Below are positions 57,606 to 64,000 of a stretch of 64,000 nt of DNA, piece by piece. The stretch's first letter is position 1, and each line of letters starts with the position of its first letter. The notes beneath the pieces were generated by a model. The model was not told where the DNA came from. It ran no database searches and worked only from the letters and a program-made list of their open reading frames with translations. Source of the stretch: Nanosyncoccus sp963540965 (GTDB lineage Bacteria; Patescibacteriota; Saccharimonadia; Saccharimonadales; Saccharimonadaceae); assembly GCA_963540965.1 (NCBI GenBank), contig CAUTSA010000003.1, positions 1 to 64,000 on the forward strand. Direction: 5' to 3'. A program made the translations under genes and the position numbers.

Positions 57606-58040
57606 ATGAAGTTTGATCTTATTTGTGGTATGATACTATGGGTATTACCTATATTGCTTGGGTTACTTTCAGTGAAAGTAACTGGGGTTAAGAAGGGGAA
57701 GCTAGAAACCGAATACCGCTTCGGCAGTATCGGCGCTGTGGTTATCCTTCTTGGATCTTTTCTCATGATCCTCATGTTCGTCATCATGGGCGAAATGAGG
57801 GACTGGGACAGGTTCCATCAGATGACAATCATGTCTCATGGTGGAGTAGAGGTCCTAAAATGGGTACTTGGAGTTTTCATTCTCACCATATTGCTATTTG
57901 CACTGTACACACTACTTTATGTAGTGAGCTGCGGAACGTTTAGTGATCTCTTGAATCTTTTATATCAAAAAAAGATATTGGGGTTCAAGAGAAGGAAGGG
58001 TAAACTTTCCTTTGGTATCCGAAGACAACACAGAAAATAA
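57606..58040 (+). CDS. Small membrane protein of unknown function, strongly expressed orphan
   Basis: No family recognised. 144 residues with three membrane helices (about 5-24, 38-60, 86-112) and a strongly basic C-terminus (KKILGFKRRKGKLSFGIRRQHRK). The consensus promoter and a near-perfect ribosome site predict high expression, unusual for an unknown gene. Codon choice is more even than in the core genes. It has its own 3' region with an inverted repeat (58047-58113) and a terminator sharing its stem with that of the orphan gene at 20.4 kb. No link to the convergent sbcB is apparent. Confidence 0.75.
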   Translation: MKFDLICGMILWVLPILLGLLSVKVTGVKKGKLETEYRFGSIGAVVILLGSFLMILMFVIMGEMRDWDRFHQMTIMSHGGVEVLKWVLGVFILTILLFALYTLLYVVSCGTFSDLLNLLYQKKILGFKRRKGKLSFGIRRQHRK

Positions 58041-58046
58041 ATAATA

Positions 58047-58113
58047 AGGAGGGGGTAAAATTTCATACCAATAAAGATTCAACCATTTTTTGGTTTGACT
58101 TTTGTCCCCTCCT
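58047..58113 (+). repeat. Inverted repeat AGGAGGGG/CCCCTCCT in the 3' region of the orphan gene
   Basis: AGGAGGGG (58047-58054) and CCCCTCCT (58106-58113) are perfectly complementary, with a smaller hairpin (TCAACCA/TGGTTTGA) between them. The same AGGAGGGG is the ribosome site in front of the gene (about 57594-57601), so CCCCTCCT could also pair with the 5' end. There is no start codon after the second AGGAGGGG. Confidence 0.65.
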
Positions 58114-58118
58114 ATTTC

Positions 58119-58145
58119 AAGCCCCACAGTCGTGGGGCTATTTTC
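58119..58145 (+). terminator. Terminator of the 57.6-kb orphan gene
   Basis: AAGCCCCAC, loop AGTC, GTGGGGCT, ATTTTC. Same stem as the terminator at 20322-20348. Confidence 0.8.
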
Positions 58146-58161
58146 TTTCTAAAATGTCTCG

Positions 58162-59751
58162 TTATTCGCTACACTTTTTATACCATTCAGCTAGTTTTTC
58201 TAAAATCTTTAAATCAATTTCTCTGCCGTCAAAAGTTGTTTCGCCGGCCTCGCCTCGTTGCTTTAAGGCCGTGAGAGAGGCAAAGAATCTACTACTTTGT
58301 TTTTTGATTCTTGCTTTTCGATCTGCCTCCCATTTTAAGTATTCATCTTCTGTTAAACTCTGTGGGAAATTACGCCCCTTAAAATGCAAAAACAAATCCG
58401 GTAATCTATCGTCGGCGAAATTAGGCGTAAAATCACCGAGTCCTCCAGCATCCGCCCTTTGAATTTTTTGGCAAATTCTGCGATCCGCTTCAGGCAAGAA
58501 TCCATCATAGAGGCTTGCTTCCACCTCTTCACTTTTCGGGTATTCCGATCTTTTCTCATAAGCTTCACGCATTCTTTCGATAAAATCAGGGTGCTTTAAA
58601 AGAATCTGCAAATTCCTTTCGACCATTTCTGGTGATAATTGAATTTTCTCCCAACCAGAAGTCCCCGCGCTATGTGGCGCAAATTCATCCGTTGAATCTT
58701 CCTCCGATGTTACATCAAGAACAGAAATCGGTGCCACCGCCGGACATTTGTTTGGGCAAAACTCTTTCACTGCCTCGCCAAAATCAAACCAGGTCAGATA
58801 TTCCTTACCTTGTCGGCTTACTTTTTTTTCTGGCTTAAAATTTTTCTCCTCACGAAGCAGCTCCTCAAGGTTATATCGCAGATTGAATACGAGTAGATTC
58901 CCATTTTTGCTTGGCGCAATTGGAAAAGCCACAGTGGTGTTTAAATAATCAGATTTATAGCGACCAGAAGTATAAACAAAAGGCTGAGGATTATTCAGAT
59001 TTACTAGTTTCAGGACCTCTTTTTTATTACGCATCTTTAATAGGTAATCAAAAATTTGCGGCTGCTTTTTTCGTAATAATTTGGCAAGCGCGATCAATGC
59101 CTCAACGTCAGATAGGGCATCATGTGCCTTAAAATGATCAATTTTATTTAGTTTTGTCAGCAGCTCTAATTTATTGGTTGGCTTTATCTTACCAGATTCT
59201 TTGTCAACCGTGACTGGCCAAGTTATGCCCTCCGGTCTCAGCGCTCGCACCATTCGTACGACATCTAGTAGGTCCCAGCGGCTCCGTCCATCCTTCCACT
59301 GCCATTCGTATGGATCATAAAAATTTCGCCACCACAGATAGCGCATATGTTCATCGTCAAAACGCACAGAATTATAACCACAAGCAGTAGTTTCTGGTGT
59401 AAAAATTTCATTCATCGCAATACGACAAAATTCTGCCTCCGTCATCCCGTTTTTGACCGTCTCTTGCGGTAAAATATGTGTCACCATAATCGCCTCTGGA
59501 CTTGGTAACGTGTCATTATTTAACTTAATTAAAATATTCACCGGCTCACCAAGCGGCTCTAATTCAAGATTCGTTCGTTGCCCAGCAAATTGCATAATGC
59601 GATCTTCGCGTGGACTAATTCCAGACGTCTCGAGGTCGTAAAAGAAGAAACTCGGCTCATCCTTTTGAATATCCGAAGAATCAGTCCAAGTAGATTTTTT
59701 CATCCCAGACTTATAATATGCTGCCTGGTCTGGGTCAAAACGTGAATTCAT
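58162..59751 (-). CDS. sbcB: Exodeoxyribonuclease I
   Basis: 3'-5' single-strand DNA exonuclease with a DEDDh active site. FFFYDLETSGISPREDRIMQFAG (Asp and Glu), TACGYNSVRFDDEHMRYLWWRNFYDPYEWQW (the ExoI signature), KLELLTKLNKIDHFKAHDALSDVEALI (His and Asp of motif III). The SH3-like and C-terminal helical parts follow. 529 residues against about 475 in E. coli. Minus-strand TGA TATAAT ends 6 nt before the ATG: leaderless. With ssb, uvrA, pcrA and mutM it belongs to a rather complete repair set for such a small genome. Confidence 0.92.
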   Translation of the reverse strand: MNSRFDPDQAAYYKSGMKKSTWTDSSDIQKDEPSFFFYDLETSGISPREDRIMQFAGQRTNLELEPLGEPVNILIKLNNDTLPSPEAIMVTHILPQETVKNGMTEAEFCRIAMNEIFTPETTACGYNSVRFDDEHMRYLWWRNFYDPYEWQWKDGRSRWDLLDVVRMVRALRPEGITWPVTVDKESGKIKPTNKLELLTKLNKIDHFKAHDALSDVEALIALAKLLRKKQPQIFDYLLKMRNKKEVLKLVNLNNPQPFVYTSGRYKSDYLNTTVAFPIAPSKNGNLLVFNLRYNLEELLREEKNFKPEKKVSRQGKEYLTWFDFGEAVKEFCPNKCPAVAPISVLDVTSEEDSTDEFAPHSAGTSGWEKIQLSPEMVERNLQILLKHPDFIERMREAYEKRSEYPKSEEVEASLYDGFLPEADRRICQKIQRADAGGLGDFTPNFADDRLPDLFLHFKGRNFPQSLTEDEYLKWEADRKARIKKQSSRFFASLTALKQRGEAGETTFDGREIDLKILEKLAEWYKKCSE

Positions 59752-59865
59752 ATAGCTATTATATCAATTTGAAATTTTTATGGACAAAATCAGAACAGAC
59801 TAACCCCCGCTAGCTTTTTGGGCCAAAATATGATAGAATATACCAACTTTGAGAAAGGGGAATTA

Positions 59866-62805
59866 ATGAACGAAGAGAGTAATGGACTATTATCCAAAGG
59901 GGGAATAGAGCTGCAGGGCGGATCGACCGAGAACTGTATTAAGGTTCGCGGCGCCAGACAGCACAATCTTAAGAATATTGATTTGGATATTCCACGCGAT
60001 AAGCTAGTTGTCATCACTGGCCTTTCCGGCTCCGGTAAATCCAGTCTTGCTTTTGATACTATTTATGCCGAAGGACAGCGTCGCTATGTTGAGTCTCTCT
60101 CCTCTTATGCTAGGATGTTCCTCGGTGTGATGGATAAGCCAGATTTTGACACTATCACTGGCCTTTCCCCTGCTATTTCAATCGATCAGAAATCTACCTC
60201 AAGAAACCCTCGCTCCACCGTGGCCACCGTCACCGAAGTCTACGATTATCTCCGTCTCCTTTTTGCTCGCGTTGGTGTTCCTCACTGTCCAATCTGTCAT
60301 CGTGAGGTCTCTCGTCGTTCAGTCGAAGATATTGTTAATGAAGTAATGAAGTTACCTCTCGGCTCTAAACTTATGCTTTTAGCTCCGCTAGTCCAGCAGA
60401 AAAAAGGTGAATTTCAGCATATCTCCGAGCAATATCTTCAAAAAGGTTTCTCTCGCATTCGAGTAGATGGCATTGTCTATGCCCTTGACGAATTTCCAGA
60501 ACTCGAAAAGCAAGAACGTCACGATATTGAATTAGTGGTCGATCGTTTTATTTTAAATACTGAGCTTTATTCTCGTATTTCAAGCTCCATCGAACAGGCA
60601 TTGGACCTCGGCCAGGGAATTATTCAACTTCTCAAAATCAATGATAATAGTTCCACTATCGAGGGAAAAACCTTGGGGACTCAAAACACAGAAGTACTCA
60701 CCTATTCACAGCGCTATGCTTGTCCAGTTCACCCAGATGAGCTAATTCCTGAACTTGAACCTAGGCTCTTTTCTTTTAACGCCCCACAGGGCGCCTGTCC
60801 AACCTGTACGGGTCTTGGTACTCGCATGGAAATTGACCCTAATCTAGTCTTCAACAATAACCTCACCATTGCCGAAGGTGGTATTCGTCCGTTTAATCGT
60901 GTTCAAAGTGATTCGTGGTGGCTCAAACGCCTAACCGCCGTCGCCAACCGCCATGGTTTCTCCGTCCACACTCCGATTGGCGAACTCACTGACGCCGAAA
61001 GACATCTGATTCTTTATGGTACTGGCGAAGAGAAATATCAAATCAAGATCTCTGGCTCTGGTAAATGGCAAGAGGGTGCGACCTACGAATCAGTTTATGA
61101 AGGCGTAATTCCTACCCTCGAACGCCGCCATCGAGAAACGGACTCTGATTTTATGCGTAAGGATATTGAACGTTTCATGCGCGTACGTGAATGTCAGACC
61201 TGTCATGGCGCCAGATTGAAGCCAGTAGTGCTTGCCATTACTATTCATGGCCTCAATATTGTCGATATGTGCAATCTAGATGTTGACTCGACCATCGAGG
61301 TTCTTTCGCAGGATCTAGGTTTCTCCGAAGCTGAAGAACTGATCGCTAAGCCAATTCTAAAAGTGATTAAGGAACGTGTAAAATTCATGCAAGACGTAGG
61401 TCTTGGCTATCTTGAGCTTGGGCGCTCTGCCAATACTCTTTCTGGAGGCGAAGCGCAGCGTATTCGTCTGGCCACCCAAATTGGCTCCGGCTTGCAAGGA
61501 GTTTTGTATGTTCTCGATGAGCCATCCATTGGTCTTCACCAGCGTGATAATGATAAATTAATCGCCACCTTAAAACATCTTCGTGATCTTAAAAACACAG
61601 TCCTCGTGGTTGAGCATGATGAGGATACCATGCTAAATTCTGACTACCTCATCGATATTGGCCCAGGCGCTGGCTCCCGTGGTGGCCATGTTGTCGCTGC
61701 AGGTACCCCTGCCGAAATTATGCAAAATGAACAGTCTCTTACTGGCCTATATCTGAGTGGTAAAAATAAGATCGGCATCCCCAAGAAACGCCGCCAGCCA
61801 AAATCTGGCAAAGAACTTGTCATTGTTGGGGCCAGGGAAAACAATCTCAAAAATATTGATGTTCATTTTCCACTTGGTGTTATGACCGTTGTTTCCGGTG
61901 TTTCCGGTTCCGGTAAATCAACTCTAGTTAACGAAATTCTTGCCAACGAACTTCTTGCTAGACTCCATCGTGCCCAAACTGTGCCAGGCGAACATACCCG
62001 TATTGACGGTATTGAGAATCTGGACAAATGTATTGTAATTGATCAGAGCCCAATTGGTCGTACTCCTCGCTCCAATCCTGCCACCTATACTGGTGTCTTT
62101 ACGGCTATTCGTGAACTCTTTGCCGCCCAGCCAGAGGCTGAAATTCGTGGCTATAAAGCAGGTCGTTTTAGCTTTAATGTTAAAGGTGGTCGCTGCGAGA
62201 CCTGTCAGGGTGATGGCGTGAATAAGATCGAAATGCATTTTCTTCCAGATGTTTACGTTACTTGTCCAACCTGTCATGGTAAGCGTTATAATCGCGAGGC
62301 TCTCGAGGTCAAATATAAAGGTAAAGATATTTCCGATGTCCTCAATATGACGATTGATGAGGCTGTTGAATTCTTTGAGAATATTCCAGCCATCGTTAAT
62401 AAATTAAAGACTATTCAAGAGGTCGGTCTTGGGTATATTCGTCTTGGTCAGTCCGCCACTACCTTCTCTGGCGGTGAGGCGCAACGCATCAAGATTGCTA
62501 CCGAACTTTCACGCCGTAGTACTGGTAAAACTCTATACATCCTAGATGAGCCAACTACAGGTCTACATACCGACGACGTTAAGCGACTTTTGCAGATTCT
62601 CAATCGCTTAGTAGATGGCGGTAATACCATGGTGATTATTGAACATAATTTACATGTTATTAAATCTGCTGACTGGGTGATCGATATGGGTCCAGAAGGT
62701 GGCCAGCATGGCGGCTTGGTTATTGCCGAAGGTACTCCTGAACAGTTATCAAAGCGTGATGATACTCCAACTGGCAAATTCCTGCGCGAGGCTCTCAAAA
62801 ACTAG
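59866..62805 (+). CDS. uvrA: UvrABC system protein A
   Basis: Damage-recognition ATPase of nucleotide excision repair. First ATPase half: VRGARQHNLKNIDLDIPRDK, ITGLSGSGKSSLAFDTIYAEG (Walker A), zinc-type CPICHREVSRRSV, CPTCTGLG; signature LGRSANTLSGGEAQRIRLATQIG and VLYVLDEPSIGLHQRD. Second half: VVSGVSGSGKSTLVNEIL, RCETCQGDGVNKIEMHFLPD with CPTCHGKRYN, LGQSATTFSGGEAQRIKIATEL and LYILDEPTTGLHTDD. The ATG at 59866 is chosen over an upstream in-frame ATG at 59818 because GAAAGGGGAA precedes it and the likely -10 (TAGAAT near 59832) lies between. The extra N-terminal 25 residues are polar. Confidence 0.97.
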   Translation: MNEESNGLLSKGGIELQGGSTENCIKVRGARQHNLKNIDLDIPRDKLVVITGLSGSGKSSLAFDTIYAEGQRRYVESLSSYARMFLGVMDKPDFDTITGLSPAISIDQKSTSRNPRSTVATVTEVYDYLRLLFARVGVPHCPICHREVSRRSVEDIVNEVMKLPLGSKLMLLAPLVQQKKGEFQHISEQYLQKGFSRIRVDGIVYALDEFPELEKQERHDIELVVDRFILNTELYSRISSSIEQALDLGQGIIQLLKINDNSSTIEGKTLGTQNTEVLTYSQRYACPVHPDELIPELEPRLFSFNAPQGACPTCTGLGTRMEIDPNLVFNNNLTIAEGGIRPFNRVQSDSWWLKRLTAVANRHGFSVHTPIGELTDAERHLILYGTGEEKYQIKISGSGKWQEGATYESVYEGVIPTLERRHRETDSDFMRKDIERFMRVRECQTCHGARLKPVVLAITIHGLNIVDMCNLDVDSTIEVLSQDLGFSEAEELIAKPILKVIKERVKFMQDVGLGYLELGRSANTLSGGEAQRIRLATQIGSGLQGVLYVLDEPSIGLHQRDNDKLIATLKHLRDLKNTVLVVEHDEDTMLNSDYLIDIGPGAGSRGGHVVAAGTPAEIMQNEQSLTGLYLSGKNKIGIPKKRRQPKSGKELVIVGARENNLKNIDVHFPLGVMTVVSGVSGSGKSTLVNEILANELLARLHRAQTVPGEHTRIDGIENLDKCIVIDQSPIGRTPRSNPATYTGVFTAIRELFAAQPEAEIRGYKAGRFSFNVKGGRCETCQGDGVNKIEMHFLPDVYVTCPTCHGKRYNREALEVKYKGKDISDVLNMTIDEAVEFFENIPAIVNKLKTIQEVGLGYIRLGQSATTFSGGEAQRIKIATELSRRSTGKTLYILDEPTTGLHTDDVKRLLQILNRLVDGGNTMVIIEHNLHVIKSADWVIDMGPEGGQHGGLVIAEGTPEQLSKRDDTPTGKFLREALKN

Positions 62806-62820
62806 GTTAAAAATATCTAC

Positions 62821-62853
62821 AAAAAACCGACGATAAAACTATCGCGGTTTTTT
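62821..62853. terminator. Bidirectional terminator overlapping the end of the aldolase gene
   Basis: AAAAAACCG, inner CGATA/TATCG, CGGTTTTTT. The right arm overlaps the last codons of the convergent aldolase gene (stop at 62839-62841). Confidence 0.8.
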
Positions 62854-63873
62854 ATTTAGCGCCAGACAGTTTAATTTAAGTTGTTTAATTAATTCTGTTT
62901 GTGCGTCATCGATCTTTTGGGGCTCGCCCTGCCAGATTTTTAATGCTGGATCCTGAATTGCGCGACCAAACGAGAAAGACAACCTATACCTATCTTGATT
63001 CGCATTTATGATGGCTTGAAGATTTTTTGTTGCCTGCTCTTCACTCTGTCCACCTGATAAAAAGACTACTCCACCAATATTTTTTGGCACAGTTTCAGAG
63101 ATTAATCGCATCGTCATGCGACCAGTCTCTTCAGGTTCATTTTCCCGTGCATAAATCATATTGATTTTTAAAATACAACATTCAAGATCAACCCCCAGCT
63201 CCTGCAGTTTCTCGAACAATACGGCCAAGACCTGTTTCGTGTGTTTATAAAAATCTGCAATACTCTGTTCTTCATGTAGTACTTCCGGTTCTATAATTGG
63301 CACCAGCCTTTTTTCAAGTGCTTTTTTCGCATAGACTGCCAGGTCTCTTGTATTTTGCTGAATCACTCCTTCAGGAATTTGTGAATTTTTTTCCGCTTCA
63401 AAGACCGCACGCCATTTTGTAAAACGAAGGCCCAAATTGTAGTATCTACTTAACCTCTGGTCTAGATCTTCAAGCCCACATGTGAGGCAGTTGGCATGAT
63501 TCTGTATCTTTTCAAGGCCAAGATCCACTTTTACTCCAGGTAAAATGCCTTTTGCTGCTAAAAATTCAGGAACACTCTGGCCGTTTGCTATTTTCTGCAC
63601 CACTGTTTCTTGAGCTAAAATCATACCATTTAAATATTCATTAATACGTGGCGTTGTCACCAATAATTCGCGGTATTCTTCTTGTACTGTCCGTGTTTCT
63701 GGTAGGCCATATTTCTTAAGCTTACGGCGAATTGATTTTTTTGATTCATCAATTGCTAAAATGCCTCTATGGTCAGCGGTCAGTGCTTTGGCTATCAGTC
63801 GTAAATTATCCTCTTGCTTGAGGGAAGTCTTTAACTTATTATATAATTTATCGATACTTAGGGTACGACTCAT
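62839..63873 (-). CDS. Class I fructose-bisphosphate aldolase
   Basis: Schiff-base aldolase of glycolysis/gluconeogenesis, the animal and plant type. LIAKALTADHRGILAIDESKKSI and KYGLPETRTVQEEYRELLVTTP near the N-terminus, LRFTKWRAVF (conserved Lys-Trp-Arg), VPIIEPEVL, ECCILKINMIYA with the Schiff-base Lys, GGVVFLSGGQSEEQATKNL, and SFGRAIQDPALKIW. About 344 residues, close to the standard 340-360. I start at ATG 63873 (MSRTLSIDKLYNKL); the open frame continues upstream to 63981, but that stretch has no family similarity. The Tyr-ending C-terminus of animal enzymes is absent; it ends in KKPR. No obvious ribosome site. Confidence 0.93.
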   Translation of the reverse strand: MSRTLSIDKLYNKLKTSLKQEDNLRLIAKALTADHRGILAIDESKKSIRRKLKKYGLPETRTVQEEYRELLVTTPRINEYLNGMILAQETVVQKIANGQSVPEFLAAKGILPGVKVDLGLEKIQNHANCLTCGLEDLDQRLSRYYNLGLRFTKWRAVFEAEKNSQIPEGVIQQNTRDLAVYAKKALEKRLVPIIEPEVLHEEQSIADFYKHTKQVLAVLFEKLQELGVDLECCILKINMIYARENEPEETGRMTMRLISETVPKNIGGVVFLSGGQSEEQATKNLQAIINANQDRYRLSFSFGRAIQDPALKIWQGEPQKIDDAQTELIKQLKLNCLALNKKPR

Positions 63874-64000
63874 CTTGGCATTCTCGATATTTATTTTTGC
63901 AAACCTTAACGCACGGTTCACATTCCAACCAGACGAAAGTGCTGCGAAAATTGTGCCGGCAGCAATGGAATAAATCGTCAAATGGGTCTGAAAAACTTTC
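63874..64000. other. Unassigned right end
   Basis: Upstream of the aldolase gene. An open frame continues on the minus strand, but I see no family match, clear promoter or ribosome site; it may be leader sequence or the edge of another gene. Confidence 0.3.

Noticed and set aside
63874..63981. 36-codon N-terminal extension of the aldolase
   Set aside because: It has no similarity to the aldolase family, and the remaining protein already has full length.

Overview
The window looks like part of a Patescibacteria (CPR) chromosome, most probably a Saccharibacterium (TM7). This is inferred from gene content, not from a marker search. Core translation, replication and repair genes are packed tightly, with no amino-acid or cofactor biosynthesis. 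Many proteins are secreted, membrane-anchored or low-complexity, and several have lineage-specific tails. TGA is used as an ordinary stop (rsmA, the GrpB gene), which argues against the UGA-recoding Gracilibacteria and Absconditabacteria.

Layout. 1-5.0 kb is an envelope polysaccharide locus: a GT2 glycosyltransferase (cut by the window edge), an LCP ligase, a VanZ-like protein, a PHP-type tyrosine phosphatase and a fused Wzz/BY-kinase. 5.1-5.45 kb holds a promoter-to-terminator unit that looks like a structured RNA with a 26-codon ORF. 5.4-10.9 kb carries an unknown repeat protein, aspS, uppP, rpsT, holA and mutM. 11.0-18.5 kb carries two secreted proteins (one of 1178 residues) and a DHH-like pseudoenzyme with a long Pro/Gln tail. 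18.5-23.5 kb carries truB, a DUF421 membrane protein, rpsO, an orphan gene and pnp. 23.6-28.5 kb carries ftsK flanked by three copies of an unknown membrane-anchored family. 28.6-33.4 kb is the operon rpsF-ssb-rpsR-efp-tlyA followed by RNase J. 33.5-39.6 kb carries a CmpB-like membrane protein, a UvrD-like helicase, and an AT-rich cluster (CYTH, GrpB, HopA1-like) next to tRNA-Leu(CAG) and a second CYTH gene. 39.6-51.8 kb carries gpmI, a galU-like gene, an HTH-MurA fusion, a membrane protein, pcrA, an Rpf-like lysozyme protein, rsmA, an anchored unknown and metG. 51.8-64 kb carries an aquaporin with charged tails, pheS-pheT, an anchored FKBP, a small orphan membrane gene, sbcB, uvrA and a class I aldolase.

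Expression signals are unusually readable. About fifteen genes have a TATAAT-type -10 box 6-9 nt before the ATG and no Shine-Dalgarno sequence, so their mRNAs should be leaderless. Others have a leader and a clear GGAGG. Almost every convergent gene pair is separated by a hairpin flanked by A and T tracts that can terminate both strands.

The best candidates for undescribed biology are the 5.17-5.44 kb RNA/peptide unit, the HopA1-like protein with its 9-codon overlapping upstream ORF in the CYTH/GrpB cluster, the XRE-HTH/MurA fusion, and the three-copy family around ftsK.
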